Source of the DNA: Legionella brunensis
Lineage (GTDB): Bacteria; Pseudomonadota; Gammaproteobacteria; Legionellales; Legionellaceae
DNA: 64,000 bases
Direction of reading: 5' to 3'
NCBI RefSeq assembly: GCF_001467025.1
Contig: NZ_LNXV01000033.1
Location: 1-64,000, forward strand
Shown here piece after piece: positions 17,522-26,127 of this stretch. Numbering within the stretch: position 1 is the stretch's first letter; the number at the start of each line of letters is the position of its first letter. The notes below the pieces were generated by a model, which searched no databases, was not told where the DNA came from, and worked only from the letters and a program-made list of their open reading frames with translations. Position numbers and translations under genes: made by a program.

Positions 17522-17560
17522 TAATTGACCTAGGGACAAAGAATTTACAGGAGTAATAGC

Positions 17561-19510
17561 ATGTCAGGTATTCTAAATATTGCAGCATCAAGTCTTAATG
17601 CATTTCAACGAGCCCTTGAAGTCGTGGGTAATAATATAGCCAACGCCCATAATTCTGGTTACTCAAGACAAACAACGCAATTTACTCCCATGCCTTCCCA
17701 TCGATATGCCGGCTCATTTATTGGTACCGGCGTTACTGTATCGGATATCAAGCGCAACAATGATCGTTTTGCCACGCAACAGGTGCGTGAAACTTTAACA
17801 AGTAAAACAGAATTTGATACGTTTTATCAACAGGCACTCCAGATTGATAAGCTACTTTCCCAAGAAGGGACAAGTGTTTCAGCAAGCTTACAAAAATTTT
17901 TTAATGCCTTATCTCAGCTAAACGAGGCTCCTGATAGCCTTGCTTCACGAGGGGTAGCTTTAAAGCAAACTGAATTATTAGTGGACCAGTTTAATTCAAT
18001 GCAGCTTCGGTTGGATGAATATCAGCAAAATAATACCCTGCAAATTAAAGAAGCCATTGACCATATTAATCAAATTGCCACAAGCATTGCTGAAGTGAAC
18101 CAACAATTAAGTGGAATGCGTAATGCTCCTGAGTTGCTTGACAAGCGTGATGAGTTGTTGCGTGAGCTTTCTCAATATGCGGAGGTTACGGTTATTGAGC
18201 AAGGTGATACTGGAGTAAGTGTTGCAATCGGTAGTGGTGAAATGTTGGTGATGGGGTCTGAACATCGTGATTTAGAAATTCAACCTAATACAGCAGGACA
18301 ATATGGCACAAGAATTACCATTGATAATGGCGCGGGACAAACTGAGGTAACTAATAATTTACGTTCTGGCATGTTAGGGGGCTTGTTGAGTTTTGAAGAG
18401 GAGATTATTGGACACGCTAGTCAATTATTAGGGCAAATGGCAATGGGGCTTGCGACAACATTTAATGCCCAGCACCGTTTAGGTATCGATATGAACAGCC
18501 AAATCGGGAAAGATTTTTTTACTGACTTTAATACCATGGCTCTGCAATTGGCGCGTTCAGTCCCCTCGACTAATAATACAGGCTCTGGGGTTTTGTCAGT
18601 CGAAATTTCTGATATCGGTCAAACTAAACTAAGCGATTATGAGCTTATAGTTACTGATACGGGCACTAATGAAATAAGATTAATTCGTAAATCCGATGGT
18701 CAAGCGACCATATTAAACTGGACAAACAGTCCCCCAACGCCTCCTGCAGGGCAAATTGTAATAGATGGCATGACAATTACTGTGGATGACGTTTCCAACT
18801 TAAATAATGATGATCGCTTTACTCTAAGTCCAACACGAGGAGCCGCCAGAGATTTAAAATTGGCTTTAACTGATGCTCGAGAAATAGCATTTGCCTCACC
18901 AGTTCGTACACAAGCGTCACTGGCCAATACTGGCAATGGTCATATTGCTCTTGGTGATATATTTAATACTACTAATGTGAATAAAGAGTTTCGTATCGAT
19001 TTTATTTCAGATACTCAATATAACTTGGTTAATGTGACAGATAGTATAACAACAGGACCGCTGACCTTTACCCCTAATACGGACAATACAGTATTGATCC
19101 CTGACTCTGTAACGCCTTCTTATTCCATCGTACTTTCAGGGATCCCCAAAACAGGGGACAGTTTCACTGCTTCATTCAATAGTGGTGGTATTGGGGATAA
19201 CCGTAATGGTCTAAAACTTAATGGATTACAACAAAATAAAGTATTTGAGGGGGGATCTGAAAGTTTATTCGATAGATATTCCAATTTAATTGCCCAGGTG
19301 GGAGGCAAAACTTATCAAGCTAAACTTCGCAGTGATGCTGCCGATATATTACATGGGCAGGCAGTGGAGTTTCGTGACAGTAAAAGTGGTGTCAATCTGG
19401 ATGAAGAGGGAATCAATTTAGTGCGTTTTGAGCAAGCTTATCAAGCAGCAAGCAAGGTGATGGCAGTTTCTGGTCAAATAATGGATATATTATTCGCTGC
19501 AATGAGGTGA
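17561..19510 (+). CDS. flgK: Hook-filament junction protein FlgK (HAP1)
   Basis: FlgK is the first junction protein between hook and filament. At 649 residues it is on the long side for the family because of an expanded central domain. The conserved N-terminus (VVGNNIANAHNSGYSRQTTQF), the central region DKRDELLRELSQYAEV and the C-terminal SGVNLDEEGINLVRFEQAYQAASKV are all present. AGGAG precedes the ATG. Its TGA overlaps the ribosome-binding region of flgL. Confidence 0.95.
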   Translation: MSGILNIAASSLNAFQRALEVVGNNIANAHNSGYSRQTTQFTPMPSHRYAGSFIGTGVTVSDIKRNNDRFATQQVRETLTSKTEFDTFYQQALQIDKLLSQEGTSVSASLQKFFNALSQLNEAPDSLASRGVALKQTELLVDQFNSMQLRLDEYQQNNTLQIKEAIDHINQIATSIAEVNQQLSGMRNAPELLDKRDELLRELSQYAEVTVIEQGDTGVSVAIGSGEMLVMGSEHRDLEIQPNTAGQYGTRITIDNGAGQTEVTNNLRSGMLGGLLSFEEEIIGHASQLLGQMAMGLATTFNAQHRLGIDMNSQIGKDFFTDFNTMALQLARSVPSTNNTGSGVLSVEISDIGQTKLSDYELIVTDTGTNEIRLIRKSDGQATILNWTNSPPTPPAGQIVIDGMTITVDDVSNLNNDDRFTLSPTRGAARDLKLALTDAREIAFASPVRTQASLANTGNGHIALGDIFNTTNVNKEFRIDFISDTQYNLVNVTDSITTGPLTFTPNTDNTVLIPDSVTPSYSIVLSGIPKTGDSFTASFNSGGIGDNRNGLKLNGLQQNKVFEGGSESLFDRYSNLIAQVGGKTYQAKLRSDAADILHGQAVEFRDSKSGVNLDEEGINLVRFEQAYQAASKVMAVSGQIMDILFAAMR

Positions 19511-19512
19511 TT

Positions 19513-20751
19513 ATGCGAATTTCTACCAATCAAATTTTTATGCGAGGGCTCCATAATATGTTAGCCCAGCAAGTTGAGACGTTAAAACTACAGCAACAGT
19601 TATCGTCCCAAAAAAAATTACAATCCCCCTCTGATGACCCTATTTCTGCTGCAAAAATAGACCTAATGAAACAACGTATTAATGGAACCGATCGCCTACA
19701 ACAGAATCGCGAAGCAGCTTTAGGAGCTTTAAGCTTTGAGGAAAGCACTTTAAGTAACATTATTAATGTGATTCAACGGGTTCGTGAGATACAAGTTCAG
19801 GCTGGAAATAGTTCTCTTTCTGAGGCTGATAGAAAAGCTTTGGGTGAAGAGGCGAAAAGTTTACTAGGTCAATTGCAAGGATTGGCAAACACTCAAGATA
19901 GCAATGGATATTATTTGTTTAGTGGAGGCAAAACTGCTACTCAGGCTATAACCAGAGATATCAATGGACAGTTTATCTACAATGGTGATGAAACACAAAG
20001 ATTCCAAGCAATCAGTAGTGGATTAGATGTTGCAGTCAATGACAATGGTTCTGACTTGTTTATGCGTATTTTAAATGGAAATGGCTATTTTACTGTGGGT
20101 CCTACTGCGATCCCTAATACAGGGAGTGCTGCTGTCAACTCAGGTTCAGTTGTTGATGTTGCGGCCTATGTTCCCGATGACTATACCATGCAATTCGTTT
20201 TAAACTCTCAAAATGAGTTGGTTGTCATGGTAACTGGATTAAGTAGTGGCTCTGTACTTCCTACGACAGGGAATCCTGATGATGCTCCCTTGTATCAAGA
20301 AGGAACGACAGTGACCTTTAATGGAATTCAAGTGACTGTAACTGGTATGCCTGCAGTGGGGGATGCGTTTACCATTAAGCCATCAGAAAATGAATCTATT
20401 TTTTCAACAGTTGACCGCATGGTTACTAATTTGAATAGATCTTTTTTAACTACAACTGATAAGGCAGTGGTGGAAACTGAAAATAACCAGTTACTTGATC
20501 AATTAGATGCGGCTCTTGATAACATTCTTGCTTATCAGGCGCAAGTTGGGGCCCGTTTAAATCAATTAGATGTAGCTGACCAAGTCAACGGGGATCTTAT
20601 TCAAACAAGCCAAGAAACCTTATCTTCACTAGAGGATGTTAACCTTCCAGAGGTCGCTGTAAAACTGGAATTGCAACGAATTTATCTGGAAGCCGCACAA
20701 CAAAGTTTTGCAAGAATCCAAGGCTTAACTATATTTAATTACCTTAATTAA
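19513..20751 (+). CDS. flgL: Hook-filament junction protein FlgL (HAP3)
   Basis: FlgL is the second junction protein, flagellin-like in sequence. The 412-residue protein has an N-terminal coiled-coil (LKLQQQLSSQKKLQSPSDDPISAAKID near 25-50) with the flagellin-type PSDDP motif, and a C-terminal coiled-coil with LDALLDN-like spacing and VKLELQRIYLEAAQQS. ATG 19513 follows AGGTG; the upstream in-frame GTG at 19507 overlaps the flgK stop. It is the last operon gene, only nine bases from the convergent gene's end, with no terminator visible. Confidence 0.94.
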   Translation: MRISTNQIFMRGLHNMLAQQVETLKLQQQLSSQKKLQSPSDDPISAAKIDLMKQRINGTDRLQQNREAALGALSFEESTLSNIINVIQRVREIQVQAGNSSLSEADRKALGEEAKSLLGQLQGLANTQDSNGYYLFSGGKTATQAITRDINGQFIYNGDETQRFQAISSGLDVAVNDNGSDLFMRILNGNGYFTVGPTAIPNTGSAAVNSGSVVDVAAYVPDDYTMQFVLNSQNELVVMVTGLSSGSVLPTTGNPDDAPLYQEGTTVTFNGIQVTVTGMPAVGDAFTIKPSENESIFSTVDRMVTNLNRSFLTTTDKAVVETENNQLLDQLDAALDNILAYQAQVGARLNQLDVADQVNGDLIQTSQETLSSLEDVNLPEVAVKLELQRIYLEAAQQSFARIQGLTIFNYLN

Positions 20752-20759
20752 AAGCGTTC

Positions 20760-23657
20760 TCAAATCAGCTTATTTTCTTGAGTTGAGTTGTCTATTTTTG
20801 CGTTTGTAGCAGTTTCCTCTTTAGGTACAGCTGGCTTATTAAAAAGCCCATTCCCAAATGTCTTTAATTGAATTTGGTCCGAGAGTGTTTCTATTTGCCT
20901 TAATAGAGCAGCTGGCCTTGGTAATTTTGATAGATCAGGCTCCTGTACTAAAAGTAGGTCAAAAATCGGTTTGATTGTCGAGTCTTGCTTTAACGGATAG
21001 CAACGCTCCTGGCTGAATTTGTCTAAGTTCACAAATGCTTGGTGCAAAAATGCAATCTTCTCTTTAGCCATTGGCTCATCTGGTTTAATTTCTTCTAAGT
21101 TTTTAGCGATACGGAGCATGGTTGTATAGACTTGCTTCGACACGGATAGTTTGTAGCAGTCTTCAATCCCTGTAACTTTAAGAGTACGATTGTTGCTCAT
21201 TTGAAACATAAACTCTTTGGTGTTCTTAATGTGAGCATCAACTTTACGTATATACTCTAGAGACCCTTGAGGATTAAGTTCGATTTCTGATTTACCGTAG
21301 GCTAGAACACCTTGATTTGCATCTTTTGTTTGCAAAAAATCGCGAATGTAAAAATCAAGAATAGTTCTAGGTTTAATGGCCACCGAATTGTAGGCAATAT
21401 TGAGGTGAATAGCATGAGCGACATTTGCAAGTTGCGAGAGATAGATTTTTTGTCCATCTATATTTACATAATTCTCAGGATCTTCTTCTTTATCCATCAT
21501 TAATGTTTGATTCAAAAGATCCTCAAAAACTGTGCTAGGATCAATTTGAAATCTTTGCTTAACAAAAAGTCTAATTTTATTTTTAACTTCTGTCGAGACT
21601 TCGTAATTAGTAGGGTCACACAAGCCTGCTAATTGCCTTAATAATAAGGTTCGGTAAATCAAGAATGGAGGCGAAATAACTAGGGGTTGTTCTAAAGGAT
21701 TAATCGCTGAGCCAGGCTTAATTCTAGCGTTGAGAGTAAAAAGAAATTCATAGGAATTATTTAAATAATCATCGATGTTTTCAAGGGTCAGACTTGATGA
21801 TTTTAGATCTTCTTGATGACCAGGAATACCCAGCATTTCGCGAAGTTCTCCATCCCCTTTAAACCATTTTTTACCTGAAAAAAGAGGTTCTTTATCTTTA
21901 AAAATACTTTTAGCAGCATGGCATAAGTTAGAATAGGCTTTCTCTTTTTCTTCTTTGGGGGCAAGAAGGGGGGCAACATTATTTACAGCAGTCAGATCAG
22001 ATTCAAAACCACCGAGACCTCCCTCACTGATGGGAAGTTTATAAAAATCAATAAGCGCAGCAGGAACAACTGCGACCGAAGCCGCAATATGAATAACTTG
22101 CTCTTTAATTTTGGGAATCAGTTGGAATTCTTCTATTGTTTTTTGGTTTTCATCCTTTTTTAAATATTCTTCCGTATCTTTAATAAATTTGTTTAAATTT
22201 CCATCTTTACCTTGATTAATATCTGTTATTAATTCTTGTGTTTGCTTTTCACTTTCGTTGATTAATTCGATATATTGGTCACCTAAATCAATCTCAATGG
22301 CTTTACTATGACGATAACGAGCAGCATAGTCTCGTAACCAGCCCTCCATAGTGCCGCGAGCGACCATTTTGTCTTTAAGGCCCAAAATGCTGTGATTAAC
22401 TCTATCAAAATCTTTGGCTTCTTTGAGATTGAGTCCAGAGGTTTCTTTACGTTCAATAATTTCTTTATTTAAGCGCAGAAACTCATCATCAACCTGGTCA
22501 GCAGTATATTGTATTTCCTCGCGGTTTGCTGAAGAACGCTTATAGTGAAGTGGGTCAAGATGAGTTACGCTTAAGTGGATTGTTAAGACTGCAACTGCAA
22601 ATGCAACTAAAGCTATGGCTGCAATCCCCCATGTAACTGGACCACCAAGTGCTAATGCGAGAGTGCCTAACACTAAAGAGCCAACTAAAAGTCCGCCGAT
22701 TGTTGCCGTAATTTTGGGATATTTAGCAAAAAAAGTAGGCTCATTTTTCTCACTAATTAGATAATCACGACAAAGCTCCATAAATTGGAGTTGAATTTGT
22801 TGAGTAGAACTTTGTCTAACCTCAGTTGAGTCAAAGAACTGATGAAACCATTTTTTAAAAACGGAATCTTTTTCTACATTAATTTCTTGTGCATGAGTCT
22901 CATAAAGTTCTTTGAAGCTTGTATTAAATATTTTATTTAACTCACGTAAAAAATAGGCTTCAATGGCTGTATTGATAGCAGTTTCACTTTTATTCTGAAG
23001 ATTTGCTCTTTTTATAAATTCTTCACGAGCATTAATTTCACGGACATTATCGCTAATTTTACCTAATAAAAGCATTTCACGAAAATGGAAGAGTTTGACC
23101 ATTTCTGCAGAAAGCCTTTCTGATTTATCACGAATAATTTTTGAAAAGCCGTCTTGCTTACTAAACTCCTCTTTGAATTTTTCAATAGCATCTGATTTAT
23201 CACCCTTATAGTGACTAATAAACGTATCGTAGAGAATTTTGGTCGTTAAGGCGCTTAAAGCTACAGAAAAAACACCGCTAGCGGTTTGTTCGACAAGTGA
23301 ACGAGAGTCGCCACTCCCCAAACCAAACAGAGCTTTAATCCATCCTAATGGTCCAGTATTTAATGCTTTTAATCCCAAAAATACAGCAGAGCCTAAACCG
23401 CCGCCAGCTAAGGCAGCCAAGGCGCCACTGCCAATTTTTTCAGTGATGTTAGGAGAGTCAACCACATGTGATAAGTAATTTTCTTCGAGGAGCCTCACCT
23501 GAGCGATTACATCTAACCATCCGGCAATTTCTAAAGGGTCGACACCTGTGTCAACTTTAGTTCCTAGGTGAGTGACCATTCTTATTTGCAGTAATTTTTT
23601 GTGATTATTTTGAATCGCTTCAATAATTTTTTTTTGTTTGCGAGAGAGTTCAGTCAT
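20760..23657 (-). CDS. Large membrane-hairpin/coiled-coil protein, effector candidate
   Basis: I do not recognise this 965-residue protein. It has hydrophobic, Gly/Ala-rich segments near 75-97, a weaker one near 128-145, and a strong hairpin at about 330-372. Long charged helical stretches predicted as coiled coil lie in between (about 150-300 and 375-520). The C-terminal 30 residues are polar, with a KEE pair and a hydrophobic end (ENKLI), compatible with a Dot/Icm translocation signal. There is no signal peptide and no catalytic motif. It is transcribed alone, convergent to flgL. An effector that inserts into host membranes is the best guess, from architecture only. Confidence 0.6.
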   Translation of the reverse strand: MTELSRKQKKIIEAIQNNHKKLLQIRMVTHLGTKVDTGVDPLEIAGWLDVIAQVRLLEENYLSHVVDSPNITEKIGSGALAALAGGGLGSAVFLGLKALNTGPLGWIKALFGLGSGDSRSLVEQTASGVFSVALSALTTKILYDTFISHYKGDKSDAIEKFKEEFSKQDGFSKIIRDKSERLSAEMVKLFHFREMLLLGKISDNVREINAREEFIKRANLQNKSETAINTAIEAYFLRELNKIFNTSFKELYETHAQEINVEKDSVFKKWFHQFFDSTEVRQSSTQQIQLQFMELCRDYLISEKNEPTFFAKYPKITATIGGLLVGSLVLGTLALALGGPVTWGIAAIALVAFAVAVLTIHLSVTHLDPLHYKRSSANREEIQYTADQVDDEFLRLNKEIIERKETSGLNLKEAKDFDRVNHSILGLKDKMVARGTMEGWLRDYAARYRHSKAIEIDLGDQYIELINESEKQTQELITDINQGKDGNLNKFIKDTEEYLKKDENQKTIEEFQLIPKIKEQVIHIAASVAVVPAALIDFYKLPISEGGLGGFESDLTAVNNVAPLLAPKEEKEKAYSNLCHAAKSIFKDKEPLFSGKKWFKGDGELREMLGIPGHQEDLKSSSLTLENIDDYLNNSYEFLFTLNARIKPGSAINPLEQPLVISPPFLIYRTLLLRQLAGLCDPTNYEVSTEVKNKIRLFVKQRFQIDPSTVFEDLLNQTLMMDKEEDPENYVNIDGQKIYLSQLANVAHAIHLNIAYNSVAIKPRTILDFYIRDFLQTKDANQGVLAYGKSEIELNPQGSLEYIRKVDAHIKNTKEFMFQMSNNRTLKVTGIEDCYKLSVSKQVYTTMLRIAKNLEEIKPDEPMAKEKIAFLHQAFVNLDKFSQERCYPLKQDSTIKPIFDLLLVQEPDLSKLPRPAALLRQIETLSDQIQLKTFGNGLFNKPAVPKEETATNAKIDNSTQENKLI

Positions 23658-23900
23658 AACAATTCAAAGAAAGCAGATGATGTTATAATTTTACATGTTG
23701 ATTATTAACTAAACATTAGGCAAATAAAAGAACAATTTTGTGGGTAGTTTAAATGTTTACAAATAGGTCTAGTTTAATTGAATCAAACTCGCGAAATAAG
23801 GCAATACAAGTTATTTCTAAACCATTGTGCTAGAAAATATTCCTAATTTTTCCTTAAGTATAAAGAAATATAATTAGGTTATTTAAATGAGGCAAATATT

Positions 23901-24407
23901 ATGCGTTCAAAATCAGAAATTGGTGAAGATAATGAAATTAGCCAGGAAGAGCTCTTTCGGTTGACGAAAACAGGTTTAGGTTCAATACCAAGTCCCTACG
24001 ATGTTCCGTGGAGCTTCCTTATTCATTCTAATTACCGTGCAGATATAAACAGAGATAATGTCGTAGCTAAATTACAAGAAGATAAAGCGTTGCAAGGAAT
24101 AGTTTTTCGACCAAGCTCTTCGCGCGGCTGTACAACAATTAGTATTCTAACTACTACAAATGGGGCCACTAACTTGGTAATGTCTAATTGCGAGCTTAAC
24201 AAATTAGAGAATAGTTACCACTATTACGGGTTAAATTTACCAAGTTCTATTTTGGAAATTATCAAGGCATGCCCTTCAAACTCCATAAAAAATATTAGCG
24301 GTGAATTTATAGCGAGTGAGTTACAAAAGAAATTAGAAGTCGCGAAATACGAATTTGAGCGCCCTCAGCGAGAATTAGCTGAACGTTTTAAAATGGATAG
24401 CTACTAA
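23901..24407 (+). CDS. SH2-like domain protein, effector candidate
   Basis: Residues 36-125 of this 168-residue protein follow the SH2 fold order. A Trp at the domain start (W37) is followed by helix A (INRDNVVAKLQED) and strand B (GIVFRPSSSRG) with Arg70 where SH2 domains place the phosphotyrosine-binding FLVR arginine. Strand C is TTISILTT, strand D ATNLVMSN, then a YHYYG segment and helix B (LNLPSSILEIIKA). The rest is a short acidic N-terminus and a charged helical C-terminus (about 135-165). SH2 domains have been reported in Legionella effectors, so this would be a host-directed phosphotyrosine reader; no catalytic domain is attached. The assignment rests on pattern matching by eye. The gene is monocistronic. 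Confidence 0.6.
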   Translation: MRSKSEIGEDNEISQEELFRLTKTGLGSIPSPYDVPWSFLIHSNYRADINRDNVVAKLQEDKALQGIVFRPSSSRGCTTISILTTTNGATNLVMSNCELNKLENSYHYYGLNLPSSILEIIKACPSNSIKNISGEFIASELQKKLEVAKYEFERPQRELAERFKMDSY

Positions 24408-24508
24408 TGTGATGGCGTCCTGCAAATTTTGCTATTTTTTAGTGGCATCAACCCTGAAGCGCAGTTTCATTTAATTTTGTAATTGGGACTGCCTAGCTAC
24501 TTAAAAAT

Positions 24509-25069
24509 TTACTTTTCCTGAATTTCCCCAAACAAAGGTTCTAAGTGTGGGGGATTATTATCTTGCAGAATCCTGGCAGGATTTCCAGCAACAACGTGTG
24601 CAGGCTTTATATCACGGATTATATTACTGCCTATACCTACACAGGCTTGGTTACCAATTTTAATGAGTTCCTTCAAACTGGAATTTGGACCTAACCAAAC
24701 CTGGTCTCCTATATTGACAAATCCACTGATAACAACATGAGCGCATACTATACAATTTTTCCCAATGGTAACTTCTGGGATATGTGGCAATGCGCGATTT
24801 AGTGCCTCTCCCTATAACAGTATCACCAGTAAATCATCGGCTGATATTAGTGCCTGCTTGTATTCTGTACCTAAAGTACAATTTTCATGAATAATTACAT
24901 TTTTTCCAATAATGACATGGTTGGGAATGCTAACACTGGGATGAATAAAGCTTTTTTCAGATCGATATCCATTAATTCTATTTTGAGCAAATATAATTTT
25001 TTCTGCTCGAGATTTTAAATTTTTCATAATGGCGAGTTTCTCCTTCAAAAAGTGAAATACCATCATCAC
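24509..25069 (-). pseudogene. Frameshifted hexapeptide-repeat acyltransferase
   Basis: The minus strand encodes a left-handed beta-helix acyltransferase in pieces. An N-terminal part (IHPSVSIPNHVIIGKNVIIHENCTLGTE) ends at 24812. A short middle piece in another frame (GDTVIGRGT) follows. The C-terminal part from 24790 (VTIGKNCIVCAHVVISG ... PAHVVAGNPARIL) is in a third frame. At least two frameshifts therefore separate the halves. The intact protein would resemble sugar O/N-acyltransferases of the LpxD/NeuD type. A further open stretch upstream to about 25140, in yet another frame, may be more of the same remnant. Confidence 0.7.
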
Positions 25070-25182
25070 TTAGATGATCATAAAATGTTTGAAGAGCTAC
25101 ATATGAAGCCCCAAACTTTTTAAGAAGCCGAGACTATTTCTTATGGATTTGAATCAATCTTATACGATAAACCGTGAAGGGA

Positions 25183-25545
25183 CTAGGAGAATTGATTTGT
25201 AACCGATAAATGCAACCCTTCATTTTTATCTTCATCAGGTTGATTTGCTTCTGAGGGTAGGGTTGTTTCAGAATGCGGTAGGAGGGATACAGGATTGGAT
25301 GTTGTAAGTTCCTCGTTAAAAAACCTATCCAGGAAATTATCTATTTCATTTTTTTCATCTTGACTCAATGCCACCGGAGGAGTCATAGACATAGCTTTCT
25401 TGAATATATATGACTGAACATTTTCTGGAAGTCTAATCCAAATATGATTTGAGATAGTTATGCCGTTATTTAATAAGAAAGACTGTACACTTTCTGGAAT
25501 CTTATTCCAAAAATAACTTGATGATTTGTTAACAAAAGCCAGCAT
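25183..25545 (-). CDS. Small hypothetical protein with internal repeat
   Basis: I do not recognise this 120-residue protein. Two related segments stand in tandem: FWNKIPESVQSFLLNNG and IWIRLPENVQSYIFKKA, about 25 residues apart, each with a W..LPE.VQS pattern. The C-terminal half is acidic and Ser/Pro/Glu-rich (EANQPDEDKNEG) and probably unstructured. AAGGAG lies five bases before the ATG, a strong start. It sits alone between a pseudogene and the defence island. Small size, no signal peptide and an acidic tail would fit an effector fragment, but this is only an impression. Confidence 0.5.
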   Translation of the reverse strand: MLAFVNKSSSYFWNKIPESVQSFLLNNGITISNHIWIRLPENVQSYIFKKAMSMTPPVALSQDEKNEIDNFLDRFFNEELTTSNPVSLLPHSETTLPSEANQPDEDKNEGLHLSVTNQFS

Positions 25546-25915
25546 TTACTCTCCTTAAAAATTGAATTTTTGTATTGTATTTTTTCAATGTTAATAACTT
25601 TAAAGCATTTAAGTCAAGAAATAACTTTAATAGGCAGATATTGTTGAGAAATAAAAGAACGTTTTCGCTTTATTTGAATTATTACAGCCTCTCAACGCAT
25701 CAAGTCCCAAGCTGGTCATTCCTTAAAAGATTCCTCTAAATCCAGCGATTGATTCTTAAAAATAATCCTAAATATTCCCCGTATTAAGATGAGAAATAAT
25801 TGGAAGTTTTCCATGTATTAAATTTGCTCAATTGTACATTGGATGCAACTTGATCTTTCATTCTTTATCTTTGATAATCATTGGCATTATTTCTTGACTG
25901 ATGAGAGGGGCTATC
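25546..25915. other. 370-bp non-coding boundary region before the defence island
   Basis: No convincing gene is seen on either strand. The DNA is AT-rich, with stops in all frames. It should contain the promoter of the small protein at 25183-25545 (minus) and that of the defence operon (plus). A Fur-like/palindromic site lies at 25873-25891. No copy of the tRNA-Arg 3' end was found here, so an attachment-site duplication cannot be shown. Confidence 0.6.
25873..25891 (+). promoter_or_regulatory. Palindromic Fur-like operator upstream of the HTH gene
   Basis: GATAATCATTGGCATTATT matches 14 of 19 positions of the Fur box GATAATGATWATCATTATC and contains the inverted repeat ATAAT-N7-ATTAT. It lies 25 bases before the preferred start codon of the HTH gene. 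It could bind Fur or, equally, be an operator for the HTH protein itself. The evidence is similarity only. Confidence 0.25.
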
Positions 25916-26119
25916 TTGGAATCAACATTAGACAAATGGATTTCAGTAGAAGGTGTTGCTGAATACCTGGATGTTTCATCGGTAACCATCTATCGCTGGC
26001 TGGAAAAGGGAAAAATTCCAGCGCATAGAGTAGGTAAACAATGGCGCTTTAAATCCAGTGAAATTGATGCATGGGTCATTTCTGGAAATGCAGCAGAACA
26101 ATCTACCGAAACAGAATAG
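25916..26119 (+). CDS. Excisionase-family (MerR-like) helix-turn-helix protein
   Basis: This 67-residue DNA-binding protein of the excisionase/HTH_17 type carries the pattern [19 protein letters not shown] followed by the wing [14 protein letters not shown]. Such proteins act as recombination directionality factors or small regulators. TTG 25916 is preferred because AGAGGGG (25904-25910) lies five bases upstream; ATG 25901 would place that ribosome site inside the gene. The gene ends eight bases before hsdM, in the same direction, so it is the first gene of the restriction operon and may control it. Confidence 0.78.
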   Translation: MESTLDKWISVEGVAEYLDVSSVTIYRWLEKGKIPAHRVGKQWRFKSSEIDAWVISGNAAEQSTETE

Positions 26120-26127
26120 AGATTTTT

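Noticed and set aside
25546-25915. A duplicate of the tRNA-Arg 3' end as left attachment site of the restriction island
   Set aside because: No stretch resembling the tRNA acceptor/T-arm sequence was found by eye in this region.
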